Assembly (NCBI GenBank): GCA_944385265.1
Contig: CALWWO010000001.1
Location: forward strand, 1 to 16,377
Direction of reading: 5' to 3'
Length of the DNA: 16,377 nucleotides
From: an uncultured Oscillospiraceae bacterium
Lineage (GTDB): Bacteria; Bacillota_A; Clostridia; Oscillospirales; Oscillospiraceae
Shown here: piece by piece, positions 7,174 to 14,194 of the stretch
How positions within the stretch are numbered: the stretch's first letter is position 1
How the letters are laid out: every line of letters starts with the position of its first letter
Program-made: the position numbers and the translations under genes
The notes under the pieces: model-generated
Seen by the model: the letters and a program-made list of their open reading frames with translations, nothing else
Told to the model about the DNA's origin: nothing
The model's database searches: none

Positions 7174-8607
7174 CTACTGCTCCTGATTTTCGTCAAATGT
7201 GACGGAGAGGTCTATATATCCAGAGCTTGAGCGGTATACCGTTACCGTCGCCGTGTCCCCGGCGTTATAGTTTCTCAGCGTGCGTCTCAATTCCTCGACG
7301 CTGGTTATCTCGTTATCGTCTATCTTCGTAATGATGTCCTGCGCCTGGATACCGGCCGTCTGCGCGCAAGAGCCCTCTTCTACGCTGTCAACGTAAGCGC
7401 CTCTCGGGATATTATAATAGCTTGTGACGAAACTCTCCACATCCTTAACGTTGACACCGAGATATGCCTGACCGGTGAGATATCCGTATTCTATCAGATC
7501 CTTTGCGATATTCACCGCGTCGTTTATCGGGATGGCAAATCCTAGTCCCTCAACGCCGCTTTCGGAATATTTCGCCGTAACTACGCCGATGACTTCACCG
7601 CGGCTGTTGTATACAGGTCCACCGCTGTTACCGCTGTTTACAGCAGCATCCATCTGGAACATATTTATCGTCGTATAATTATCTGTCGCTATAAGTCTGT
7701 CAAGTGCGCTGAGATATCCTGAGGTAAACGAAAAATCAAGTTCGCCAAGCGGATTTCCGACGCAGTACACTCTCTCGCCGACCTCCATCGTATCGGAATC
7801 ACCAAGCGTTACCGGTGTAAGCCCCGTCGCGTCGATTTTTATGACTGCGATATCGTTTGCCTCATAATATCCGATTATCTCAGCCGTGTACTCAGTGCCG
7901 TCCTTGAACATGACGTTCACCTCGTACCCGTTTTCAACGGCAAGCTCTATAACATGGTAGTTTGTGAGGATATACCCGTCCTCCGATATTACAAAGCCCG
8001 TACCGGACACTGCCATCGTCGATTCCATGCCGAAGAAGTTCTGCGTCGTATACGGCGTCGTTATACCGACGACCTGCTGCTCCGCTATCTTGTATATCGC
8101 AGTACCGCTGAGCTCATCCGCATCTACCGGATCTTCCGCATCCTGCGCGTCGTCTGCCGACGATGTGTTTTGATTCCCCAAAATGACCGTTGGACTATTA
8201 CCGGCAGTTCCCGTATCGTCCATATACCGGTCTATGACAAAATATGCACCTCCCGCACCGGTAGCCATGCACAGCAGGGCGCATACAAGTATCAACGCTA
8301 TCGTTCTGCCGAACCCACCGCGCTTTTTCTTAGGCGTTTCCCCGGTCTCAGCATTATAGGCGGATGGTCTTCTGTCCTGCACCGGATAGCTGTACGAATG
8401 CCCGGCTGAATAATTCGGCGAGCAATAATTATACCCCGTCTCCTTCGTCTGACTATATTGAGGTTCCGTCCACGGGTCGTTATATCTGTGCGTGGATTTG
8501 TATCTCTCCTCCGCCGCCTTGCTTTCCGAGACAGATTCTTCGGTTTTTTCCGTTTCGTTTATCTGTTCTTCATTGCGCTTTTCTTCTTCATCGTGTCTGT
8601 AGCACAT
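7174..8607 (-). CDS. htrA: HtrA/DegP-like membrane-anchored serine protease (S1C) with PDZ domain
   Basis: Envelope quality-control protease of 477 residues. Residues 1-95 are a cytoplasmic, charged and Tyr/Ser-rich tail; 102-125 is the single transmembrane anchor. The trypsin-like domain runs from about 168 to 375 and keeps the triad: H218 in TNYHVIE, D252 in ANDIAVIKID and S328 in NSGNSGGP. A PDZ domain follows (about 380-470, YLGVNV to VTVYR). One PDZ and an N-terminal anchor are the usual Gram-positive HtrA design, acting outside the membrane on misfolded exported proteins. The ATG at 8605-8607 has AAGGAGG eight bases upstream. In Bacillus such genes answer to the CssRS secretion-stress system; no such site could be verified here and no clear promoter was found in 8608-8730. 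The terminator at 7050-7084 ends the gene. The symbol is by family; the paralogue (A, B or C) cannot be told. Confidence 0.93.
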   Translation of the reverse strand: MCYRHDEEEKRNEEQINETEKTEESVSESKAAEERYKSTHRYNDPWTEPQYSQTKETGYNYCSPNYSAGHSYSYPVQDRRPSAYNAETGETPKKKRGGFGRTIALILVCALLCMATGAGGAYFVIDRYMDDTGTAGNSPTVILGNQNTSSADDAQDAEDPVDADELSGTAIYKIAEQQVVGITTPYTTQNFFGMESTMAVSGTGFVISEDGYILTNYHVIELAVENGYEVNVMFKDGTEYTAEIIGYYEANDIAVIKIDATGLTPVTLGDSDTMEVGERVYCVGNPLGELDFSFTSGYLSALDRLIATDNYTTINMFQMDAAVNSGNSGGPVYNSRGEVIGVVTAKYSESGVEGLGFAIPINDAVNIAKDLIEYGYLTGQAYLGVNVKDVESFVTSYYNIPRGAYVDSVEEGSCAQTAGIQAQDIITKIDDNEITSVEELRRTLRNYNAGDTATVTVYRSSSGYIDLSVTFDENQEQ

Positions 8608-8785
8608 ACGATTTGCCTCCTTGAAACAGAGTTCGTTTTCTATGTGTCCATATACTACATTAAGTTTATGTCTTTTGCATGAACAAAATTAAAATATTTA
8701 TTGATAAAAACAGTAAACGCTTTTCCGTCCGTAAAAAATGCACCGCGTGACGGCAGTGTAAAAAATGCACCGCGTGACGGCAGTG
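8608..8785. repeat. Intergenic stretch with a 27-bp tandem repeat (two full copies plus a partial)
   Basis: Two identical 27-bp units, each starting GTAAAAAATGCACCGCGTGA, lie at 8731-8757 and 8758-8784. A third copy starts at 8785 with GTAAAAAATGC and then becomes the terminator hairpin of the M23 gene. The AT-rich 8608-8730 must hold the htrA promoter, but several weak candidates (for example TTGTTC-N18-TAATGT on the minus strand) are equally possible. Confidence 0.85.
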
Positions 8786-8786
8786 T

Positions 8787-8816
8787 AAAAAATGCGGCTG
8801 CCATTATAGCAGCCGC
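8787..8816 (-). terminator. Intrinsic terminator of the M23 peptidase gene
   Basis: Arms GCGGCTGC (8794-8801) and GCAGCCGC (8809-8816) are perfect, with loop CATTATA. On the minus strand they are followed by A and six T. It lies 20 bases after the stop codon. Confidence 0.92.
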
Positions 8817-8836
8817 TCTCTTTTATTATTTCGATA

Positions 8837-10252
8837 CTACTGGAGGCATGTAAGCGGGTCTACAGGCTGACCGCCTACTCTTACCTCAAAATGAACATGG
8901 ACGCCGCTTGCCGTGCCGGTAGCTCCCATATACGCAATAGTCTGCCCTTTGAACACGCGCTCGCCCTGAGATACGGCGACTGACGAGCAATGTGCGTAAT
9001 ATGTCTGTTCGCCGTTGTCGTGCGTTATAACGACAAGATATCCATATCCGCCGTTATTCCAGCCGGAAAATGTGACTGTTCCGCCGTCAGCAGCCCAGAT
9101 CGCCTGACCGTAGCTGCCCCAGATATCAAGTCCCTGATGATATGACGAGCCGACGCTTACGTTCCTATATCCGAAATATGAACTTATCTGTCCATTCGTC
9201 GGGAACAGGTAGCTGCCTGTAGATACTGTAGACGGTTTCTCCTTCGTTCCGTAAACTACCTCGCGGTTCACAGCCTCAGCCGTAACAGTCGTTTCAACAA
9301 GCGCTCTTCCGATCTCCTCGCCGTTGATGCTCACCGCATAGTAGCTGTTCAGGATCTCTCCGTTTACGCCCTCCGTAACTACCTTGCTCTGTCCCTTGTA
9401 CATAGAGGAGCTTCCTGTCGAGACCGTCTCAAACGGGATAGCTTCCGTCTCCTCTACCATATATGTCGCTCTAATATCAAGCGAATAAGGCGAGCTGTCA
9501 TTTGCCGGATCCAGCATTTCATAGAGCTCCTCTTCGCTTACCTCACGGGAAGCGGCGACATATTCGTATTCAGCCTCAACGCTCTGTACAAGCGTCGTAT
9601 TTATATTGTTCTCATTACCGTATTGCTCGATTATCTCAGCTTTTACTTCATCTACGGTATCCTCATTCTCAACAGCTGCGATAAGCTCGCCGTCGAGATA
9701 CACGCCGTAAAGCTCCTTGATTTCCTCAACGCTGTCCATCATTATTTTTTCAAGCTCGTCGTTTTCAGCAACCTCTTCCTTGCCTATGACCGACGCTACC
9801 TTTACCTTATCTTCCAGCGAATACTCAGAGCCAAGTATCTCGGACGCCTGCGTCTCTACGCTGTCTATAAGCGCCTGCGCCTCTTCCTTTGAGGCGACAT
9901 ATCCTATCTGCACGCCGTCTACCGATACTGCGTAGCCGATCGGTATAAGACTCGATGATGAAACGAGCACTATAAATGCCAGCGTGAGGACTGCCGTTCT
10001 TCTGTATTTTTTGTTCGCCTTCAGCGCCGAAATGCCCGCCTTCGCCTTTACCACTGTAAATGCTTTTGCAGAAGAAAGCGCCGTTTTTATGCCGGAGCAC
10101 ATTGCCGAAACGCTTGTCTTTGTCTTCGAGCCGACGGCGAAAGCGCCCGCTTTTATCTTTGAACCTGCGTCGGAAGCGCCCGCCTTTATCTTTAATTTTG
10201 CGGCAGATGCCGTATGTCTGATCTTACCTACAAATCGTTTAAGTACTTCCAT
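8837..10252 (-). CDS. M23-family peptidoglycan endopeptidase with G5 domain and cytoplasmic 11-residue repeats
   Basis: Cell-wall hydrolase of 471 residues, a zinc metallo-endopeptidase expected to cut peptide cross-links of peptidoglycan. Residues 18-61 are four 11-residue repeats (AKLKIKAGASD and relatives), basic and probably helical; 86-108 is the transmembrane helix. An alpha/beta linker follows (about 109-255), then a G5 domain (about 262-338) and the LytM/M23 domain (about 345-471). The zinc site is visible as H372 and D376 (YHQGLDIWG) and H454 in VHVHFEV, with H421 and H452 as catalytic partners, so it should be active. The ATG at 10250-10252 follows TTTGGAGGAATT; an in-frame ATG 14 codons earlier has no ribosome binding site. 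It has its own promoter and a WalR-type box, matching the control of many Gram-positive wall hydrolases, and is divergent from the yabP operon. Confidence 0.92.
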   Translation of the reverse strand: MEVLKRFVGKIRHTASAAKLKIKAGASDAGSKIKAGAFAVGSKTKTSVSAMCSGIKTALSSAKAFTVVKAKAGISALKANKKYRRTAVLTLAFIVLVSSSSLIPIGYAVSVDGVQIGYVASKEEAQALIDSVETQASEILGSEYSLEDKVKVASVIGKEEVAENDELEKIMMDSVEEIKELYGVYLDGELIAAVENEDTVDEVKAEIIEQYGNENNINTTLVQSVEAEYEYVAASREVSEEELYEMLDPANDSSPYSLDIRATYMVEETEAIPFETVSTGSSSMYKGQSKVVTEGVNGEILNSYYAVSINGEEIGRALVETTVTAEAVNREVVYGTKEKPSTVSTGSYLFPTNGQISSYFGYRNVSVGSSYHQGLDIWGSYGQAIWAADGGTVTFSGWNNGGYGYLVVITHDNGEQTYYAHCSSVAVSQGERVFKGQTIAYMGATGTASGVHVHFEVRVGGQPVDPLTCLQ

Positions 10253-10316
10253 AATTCCTCCAAATGCCCTGTTACCAATCAGTAAAAAATTCATAGTAAC
10301 AAATTCTATAAAGTCG

Positions 10317-10333
10317 GTTACAAAGCGGTTACA
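10317..10333 (-). promoter_or_regulatory. WalR-type (YycF) box at the M23 gene promoter
   Basis: On the minus strand TGTAAC-N5-TGTAAC exactly fits the WalR consensus TGTWAH-N5-TGTWAH. It covers the predicted start site just after the -10, a position more typical of repression than activation. A further TGTAAA half-site sits in the promoter spacer. Confidence 0.65.
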
Positions 10334-10339
10334 GTTTGT

Positions 10340-10368
10340 ATAATAATCGTTTACAGTGCATTTGTCAA
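10340..10368 (-). promoter_or_regulatory. Sigma-A promoter of the M23 peptidase gene
   Basis: On the minus strand TTGACA (10363-10368) and TATTAT (10340-10345) with 17 bp spacing; start near 10333, about 80 bases before the ATG. Confidence 0.85.
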
Positions 10369-10409
10369 GTACTTTTTTTGTAACTTTTCATTTTTTCTAT
10401 TTCAAACGG

Positions 10410-10438
10410 TCATTTTTCCGGCTCTTTTTGCATATTTT
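10410..10438 (+). promoter_or_regulatory. Candidate sigma-E (mother-cell) promoter of yabP
   Basis: TCATTTT (10410-10416) and CATATTTT (10431-10438) are 14 bp apart and resemble the sigma-E consensus KMATATT / CATACANT. It lies 34 bases before the yabP start codon. No sigma-A promoter of comparable quality is seen there. Confidence 0.4.
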
Positions 10439-10471
10439 TATTACATAAATCACATCAGGAGGATACGGCAA

Positions 10472-10759
10472 ATGAGCTTTGATGACAAAACCTTACAGGA
10501 AAATATGCCGCAAAATGTCATAATAGAAGACAGGAAGAAACTAATTGTAACCGGAGTGCATGAAGTACTGCGATTTGACGAGGACGAAATAGTGCTTGAG
10601 ACGATAAAAGGCACGCTGTCGATACAGGGCGGGGATTTCCGCATGGAGCGTTTCAGTCTTGATACAGGCGAGGTTACCGCAAAGGGATTTGTAACATCGC
10701 TCGGCTATGAGACTGACGAGCCGTCCTCCGGCGGCTTCCTGTCGCGGATATTCAGATAA
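10472..10759 (+). CDS. yabP: Sporulation protein YabP
   Basis: A 95-residue YabP-family protein needed in sporulation. The whole product fits the family: a beta-rich fold with LIVTGVHEVLRFDEDEIVLE, the GTLSIQGGDFRMERFSLDTG core, and a final GFVTSLGYE strand, then a Gly/Ser-rich tail ending FLSRIFR. The ATG at 10472 has a full AGGAGG nine bases before it. It is the first gene of yabP-yabQ-divIC-S1 protein, the same order as in Bacillus, which secures the identification. yabP and yabQ of Bacillus are read by sigma-E in the mother cell, and a sigma-E-like promoter precedes this gene. Confidence 0.93.
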   Translation: MSFDDKTLQENMPQNVIIEDRKKLIVTGVHEVLRFDEDEIVLETIKGTLSIQGGDFRMERFSLDTGEVTAKGFVTSLGYETDEPSSGGFLSRIFR

Positions 10760-10763
10760 GCCC

Positions 10764-11372
10764 ATGGATATAACCATTCTCGGACAGGCGCGGCAGGCGG
10801 TACTTTCGCTTCTTTTCGGTTTGTGCGCGGGATTTTTATACGATTTTTTCCGTGCTTTGAGGCGAAAATTCCCATCGGAATTATTCACCGCTCTGACCGA
10901 CGCTCTGTTTTGGATAATTTGCGCCTTTTCCCTTTTCCTTTTTGGCATGACTGTCGGCGGCGGTCAGCAGCGCATCTTCGTCTTCGTGTTTTCAGCCCTT
11001 GGTTTCTGCGTTTATCTTTACGCTCTGAGCAGCGCCGGCTTCTGGGTGTGGAACACCACCGTCGTTTTGATATCGCGGGTTTTATCCTATCTACTTATTC
11101 CCCTCGCCTTCTTCTGTACAACTATAAAAAAAATTGCATTATTTGCAAAAAAAGTCTTCCACAAATCGATCAAACGTCGTATAATGAATAATACATATCT
11201 TAAACTGCGAAAACATAAGGTCGCGGGCTTTAACGCGAAGAAGAAAGGGGTAAACGAGGGTGAAACTCAAACGCGCAGGTATTTTTACGAAAATAGTGAT
11301 CACCGTGCTTCTGGTGTACGCGGTCTCCACTCTCGCCGGTCTCTATTCTCAGGTGAACGACGCAAACGGTGA
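10764..11372 (+). CDS. yabQ: Spore cortex biosynthesis protein YabQ, with a doubtful C-terminal extension
   Basis: Membrane protein that targets the outer forespore membrane and is needed for cortex formation. It starts 4 bases after the yabP stop with little ribosome binding site of its own, so translation is probably coupled. The opening MDITILGQARQAVLSLLFGL and the GFLYDFFRALRRKF motif are typical of YabQ, followed by four or so transmembrane segments (to about residue 120) and a basic tail. The frame as given runs 202 residues and overlaps divIC by 113 bases; the last 38-40 residues are Arg-rich and look out of frame. At the GGGG of 11247-11250 a change of one base (for example three G) would end YabQ at the TAA of 11251-11253, seven bases before divIC. 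So the real protein may be about 162 residues, with a sequence error or frameshift here. Confidence 0.85.
   Translation: MDITILGQARQAVLSLLFGLCAGFLYDFFRALRRKFPSELFTALTDALFWIICAFSLFLFGMTVGGGQQRIFVFVFSALGFCVYLYALSSAGFWVWNTTVVLISRVLSYLLIPLAFFCTTIKKIALFAKKVFHKSIKRRIMNNTYLKLRKHKVAGFNAKKKGVNEGETQTRRYFYENSDHRASGVRGLHSRRSLFSGERRKR
11158..11185 (+). promoter_or_regulatory. Candidate internal sigma-A promoter for divIC and the S1 gene
   Basis: TATAAT at 11180-11185 is preceded by TCCACA (11158-11163) at 16 bp, inside yabQ. DivIC acts in growing cells, so a vegetative promoter separate from the sporulation promoter of yabP is expected. Confidence 0.4.
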
Positions 11373-11532
11373 GCTTGACCGTCTGCGCGATACGCTCGAT
11401 TCTCAAAATGCAAAAAATGCCGAGCTGGAGTACGCTATCGAAAACAGCGACGATCCTGCTATTATTGAGGATTTCGCCCGCGAAAATCTCGATCTTGCAT
11501 ATCCCGACGAAGAGGTTTTTTATACCGAGTGA
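11260..11532 (+). CDS. divIC: Cell division protein DivIC (FtsB-like septum formation initiator)
   Basis: Small bitopic division protein of 90 residues that works with FtsL and DivIB/FtsQ at the septum. A short basic cytoplasmic start (KLKRAGIFTK) leads into the transmembrane helix (about 10-28), an extracytoplasmic coiled coil (about 29-62, VNDANGELDRLRDTLDSQNA) and the conserved C-terminal element IIEDFARENLDLAYPDE, the hallmark of the DivIC/FtsB family. The GTG start at 11260 has AGAAAGGGG nine bases upstream. Position after yabQ and before an S1-domain gene is the Bacillus order. It overlaps the apparent end of yabQ in another frame. Confidence 0.93.
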   Translation: MKLKRAGIFTKIVITVLLVYAVSTLAGLYSQVNDANGELDRLRDTLDSQNAKNAELEYAIENSDDPAIIEDFARENLDLAYPDEEVFYTE

Positions 11533-11580
11533 TTCCCCATTGCATCCAATTTTTACAAATGAGAGGATAAATCTATTTAT

Positions 11581-12087
11581 ATGGAATTTGAAGTTGGTTC
11601 TGTACTGACCGGAAAAGTTACATCTATCACGAAATTCGGCGCGTTCGTCTCTCTTGAGTCCGGCAGGTCCGGTCTTGTCCACATATCGGAAATAGCAAAC
11701 ACATATGTAAGCGATATATCCGATTTTTTAAAAGTCGGGCAGGAGGTCTCCGTCAAGGTCATCAGCATAGACGACGCCGGTCGTATCAACCTCTCTATCA
11801 AGCAAACGCAGGAGCCGGCTTCAACCCGCCAGCGCAGGTTTGAAAAATCACCGCAGCGTGCGGAGGGATCACGGGCAGCTCAGCCGCATGAGGACGCCGC
11901 GTTTAATCCACGCAGGTCTGAACAACATCAGGGCGGCACGCCAGCCGCAAGCGCACAGGACGAATCAATCAAAGCTGCAAACGTATCGTTTGAAGACAAG
12001 CTCAAGCGCTTTATGCAGGATTCCGACAGTAAAATTTCCGGTCTATACGCAGAGAGAAAAAGCTCTCGCCGCCGTTCACGCGGGTGA
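11581..12087 (+). CDS. yabR: S1-domain RNA-binding protein (YabR-like)
   Basis: A 168-residue protein with one N-terminal S1 (OB-fold) RNA-binding domain, residues 1-74: GSVLTGKVTSITKFGAFVSL, then SGLVHISEIA and VKVISIDDAGRINLSIK, all canonical. The rest is a hydrophilic, Arg/Gln/Ala/Ser-rich linker, probably disordered, a short helix (SFEDKLKRFMQDSDSKISGL) and a basic end KSSRRRSRG that may add RNA contact. YabR sits in the same place after divIC in Bacillus, hence the symbol. Role in RNA or ribosome biology is inferred from the domain. The ribosome binding site AGAGGA is about 13 bases from the ATG, which is long; no better start is seen. A double hairpin ends the transcript downstream. Confidence 0.88.
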   Translation: MEFEVGSVLTGKVTSITKFGAFVSLESGRSGLVHISEIANTYVSDISDFLKVGQEVSVKVISIDDAGRINLSIKQTQEPASTRQRRFEKSPQRAEGSRAAQPHEDAAFNPRRSEQHQGGTPAASAQDESIKAANVSFEDKLKRFMQDSDSKISGLYAERKSSRRRSRG

Positions 12088-12374
12088 CAGGCAGCTTGAC
12101 CGACCGTCTATGCGGGGTAAAACGGCGTACCGTCGTTTATGCGGTTAAAGACTTTTAAGGCTGCTTATACAGCTCTCAAAACAAATAAACAGTGCGGCGT
12201 CATTTTGCGATGACGCCGCGCAGCTATTTATATACATGAAAAACGCTTCGGAATATAATCCGAAGCGTTTTCCCAAAGAGAGATTGATAAGGAGTAGGAA
12301 AAAGAAAAAATTCAAATCACCGCCAGCGTTGACACTTGCAGCAACGCATTAGCCGTTTAATGGTTTTTTCTCTT
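12088..12374. other. Intergenic stretch with two hairpins
   Basis: No gene. A first hairpin, GCGGCGTCA (12194-12202) with TGACGCCGC (12211-12219), lacks a clear T run. The terminator at 12240-12271 follows. Further right GCGTTG (12326-12331) and CAACGC (12342-12347) form a small inverted repeat; nothing else is identifiable. Confidence 0.6.
12240..12271. terminator. Bidirectional intrinsic terminator
   Basis: Perfect 13-bp arms AAAACGCTTCGGA (12240-12252) and TCCGAAGCGTTTT (12259-12271) with loop ATATAA; the A/T ends give a T run in both directions. It can end the yabP-S1 transcript and the convergent secreted-protein transcript. Confidence 0.88.
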
Positions 12375-13067
12375 TTATCTCAGATACGCCGTAAGATTTA
12401 CGTTTTCATAATATCTTTCATAGATAACATTACTTCTCGAAACACCATCCCACACGATCGTTTTTGAAACGGTAAAGCTTGCCGAGACGCCCGCCTGGTT
12501 ATGAGTATGCGCCTGAGAAAGGCTTGTATCTATAATATTTCCTCCAGCGCCAACATGCAGGACATTCATTGCCTTGCTTGTGATACCTAAAATCTGATTA
12601 TTCTCCACAAGAACATTAAATGTTATCTGGAAAGAATATTCCACGGTTCCTGCCTTATCATAATACGCTCTGCCACCGAAAACAGACGTAACCGTGTGCA
12701 GCCCATCGCCGCTGATATATTTTACAGTCTCGCCATCTGTTATAACGCACGGCTGTATGGCGGGCGGCTCGTTTGCGACCTGCTCGGCAACGTAAGCGTC
12801 TGCCATTGCATGGTATGCTTCCACGCCGTTTTCAGCAATATATTCCGCAGCTTCCTGCAATGCTTCCTCGGTTTCAAACTCATATCTTACTACGTACTCA
12901 CCTTCGCTATCGTATCTCACTTCGCTGTAATTTGCCAAATACGCTTTTGCTTCTTCTACTGTCATTGAATCTGTTCCGGCTGCCGAGGCGGGTGCGGCAG
13001 AGCCCAAAAGCAATGTACAAATAAGCAATGTGCAAATACAAACTGATAATTTACTTCGTGCCTTCAT
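12375..13067 (-). CDS. Secreted protein of unknown function
   Basis: A 230-residue protein I do not recognise. Residues 1-29 are a clear signal peptide (KARSK, hydrophobic core, APASA cleavage). About 35-105 is helical and acidic with MTVEEAKAYL, FETEEALQEAAEYIAENG; about 108-230 is beta-rich and aromatic, ending FTVSKTIVWDGVSRSNVIYE and a Tyr-rich tail. There is no anchor, so it is probably released. The ATG is preceded by AAAGGAG seven bases away. Its first 17 bases overlap the end of the upstream membrane protein gene, so the two are translated together and may act together. No catalytic motif is evident. Confidence 0.75.
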   Translation of the reverse strand: MKARSKLSVCICTLLICTLLLGSAAPASAAGTDSMTVEEAKAYLANYSEVRYDSEGEYVVRYEFETEEALQEAAEYIAENGVEAYHAMADAYVAEQVANEPPAIQPCVITDGETVKYISGDGLHTVTSVFGGRAYYDKAGTVEYSFQITFNVLVENNQILGITSKAMNVLHVGAGGNIIDTSLSQAHTHNQAGVSASFTVSKTIVWDGVSRSNVIYERYYENVNLTAYLR

Positions 13068-13746
13068 TTTTAATCTCCTTTCTCTTTTGCATTTTCTTTT
13101 TTACTAACATAACCGCTACGTCTACTGTGAGACACGCGACAAGCAGCAACAGCATATATCTTTCGTTCTGCGTTGGACGGTAAAGCGGGTTTGCGCTCCA
13201 TCCGTCGCCGAATATGCCGAATACCACCGCCATAGCGGTCAGCGTCCCCAGAAGTACCGTAAACACCGCGGCAAGCCTGCCGGTCGTAAGCGACGCACGC
13301 GCTTTCCTCCACAGCAGCAGAATCGCATCCGCCACGAGATACAAAAGGAACATCCGTATAACATCTATTGCCGGTATCCATACATGGTCAAGATGATTTT
13401 TCCAGAACTCCATGTCGATTAACATAGATATCCCCGCCACAACAAGCACCGACCCGAAAGTTGCCGCAAAAGCCACGGCGACGTGGCGTATCGGAACGGC
13501 GGTGAGCGTTACAAGCATCAGAGCCAAAACCGTGCGGGCTCCCTTTACATAGATATCGTTTATAACTCCAACGATCTCGTAAGCTCTGTTTTCCAGCTCG
13601 ATATGCTCTATCCCGTGTTCCTCAAATGTGAAGAACAAATCCCCGTAGATCTGTACCGAGTGCACATAAACACGTCCGGCAACCATCACAGCAAAGCAGA
13701 TAATATACATTATATACAGCGCTTTTATCCATTTCGTCCGTTTCAT
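13051..13746 (-). CDS. Multi-pass membrane protein of unknown function
   Basis: A 231-residue protein with about six hydrophobic helices (approximately 9-26, 69-87, 89-110, 128-147, 158-178, 196-216). Between the first two is a 40-residue acidic loop (HSVQIYGDLFFTFEEHGIEH), which may face outward. The C-terminus is highly basic (VKKKMQKRKEIKNEGTK) and cytoplasmic. The ATG is preceded by AAAGGATGA. It is the first gene of a two-gene transcript from the promoter at 13841-13869 and overlaps the secreted-protein gene by 17 bases. No family is recognised; roles as a partner, exporter or immunity-type protein for the secreted product are only guesses. Confidence 0.75.
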   Translation of the reverse strand: MKRTKWIKALYIMYIICFAVMVAGRVYVHSVQIYGDLFFTFEEHGIEHIELENRAYEIVGVINDIYVKGARTVLALMLVTLTAVPIRHVAVAFAATFGSVLVVAGISMLIDMEFWKNHLDHVWIPAIDVIRMFLLYLVADAILLLWRKARASLTTGRLAAVFTVLLGTLTAMAVVFGIFGDGWSANPLYRPTQNERYMLLLLVACLTVDVAVMLVKKKMQKRKEIKNEGTK

Positions 13747-14037
13747 TCAAATCATCCTTTCAATGACGCCGCAGCGCGCCGCGGCGCACACATCAACAGT
13801 TTACCGCCTTCTTTCCTCCCGCCTTATTATTTATATATTCATTATACTCTTGTTAAAGATTTTTGTAAACACTTTATTGTATTTTTTATAATTATGAAAT
13901 GCCGGCTTTGATTATCTCTCCTTATAGATCATACTATGCAGCCCGGCAAAACAGTGCCGTTTTACTAAGCCGTTAAGCTTTAGCACCGCTTTTGCGTCAT
14001 ATCGGCAGCGTGAGCGCAGATTCCTGTATACCGGCGC
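13747..14037. other. Intergenic stretch: leader and promoter of the membrane/secreted pair
   Basis: No gene. 13747-13834 is the leader of the pair and contains a perfect 12-bp palindrome GCGCCGCGGCGC (13776-13787). 13841-13869 is the promoter. 13900-14037 holds nothing identifiable. Confidence 0.6.
13841..13869 (-). promoter_or_regulatory. Sigma-A promoter of the membrane/secreted protein pair
   Basis: On the minus strand TTTACA (13864-13869) and TATAAT (13841-13846) are 17 bp apart, starting transcription about 88 bases before the first ATG. Confidence 0.85.
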
Positions 14038-14069
14038 AAAAAAAGCGGCGGACTGAAATTCAGTCCGCC
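14038..14069 (-). terminator. Intrinsic terminator of the candidate small RNA
   Basis: Perfect arms GGCGGACTG (14047-14055) and CAGTCCGCC (14061-14069), loop AAATT; on the minus strand GC and seven T follow (14038-14044). It may also stop read-through from cysK, which has no hairpin of its own nearby. Confidence 0.9.
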
Positions 14070-14152
14070 AAAAAAAGGGTTGTGGGATAAAGATATGAGC
14101 TTACAGTCTTTAAGTAAAGACTTGGGCATCCTCATGCCATTGGATAAGCTGT
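14038..14152 (-). ncRNA. Candidate small RNA, about 115 nt, unidentified
   Basis: The minus strand has a complete small transcription unit with no credible gene: promoter at 14159-14187, start near 14152, and a terminator at 14038-14069. The predicted RNA begins with a branched fold: AGCTTA (14145-14150) pairs with TAAGCT (14098-14103) and encloses two perfect hairpins, GGCAT/ATGCC (14125-14138) and AGTCTTTA/TAAAGACT (14105-14122). A mostly single-stranded stretch ending in seven T leads to the terminator stem. It lies between cysK and an unrelated pair with its own promoter. I could not assign it to a known RNA family. Confidence 0.6.
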
Positions 14153-14158
14153 ACTTAA

Positions 14159-14187
14159 ATAATACAGTCCTGTCCGCAAAATGTAAA
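14159..14187 (-). promoter_or_regulatory. Sigma-A promoter of the candidate small RNA
   Basis: On the minus strand TTTACA (14182-14187) and TATTAT (14159-14164) are separated by 17 bp. Confidence 0.75.
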
Positions 14188-14194
14188 TAGGAGC

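Noticed and set aside
8731..8795. CRISPR array
   Set aside because: The two 27-bp units are directly adjacent with no spacers between them; no cas genes are present.
13980..14135. A 51-codon minus-strand reading frame beginning MRMPKSLLKDCKL across the small RNA
   Set aside because: It lacks a spaced ribosome binding site, lies within the stems of the folded RNA and runs straight through the intrinsic terminator, so it is probably chance. Conservation of its first 20 codons in relatives would reopen the case.
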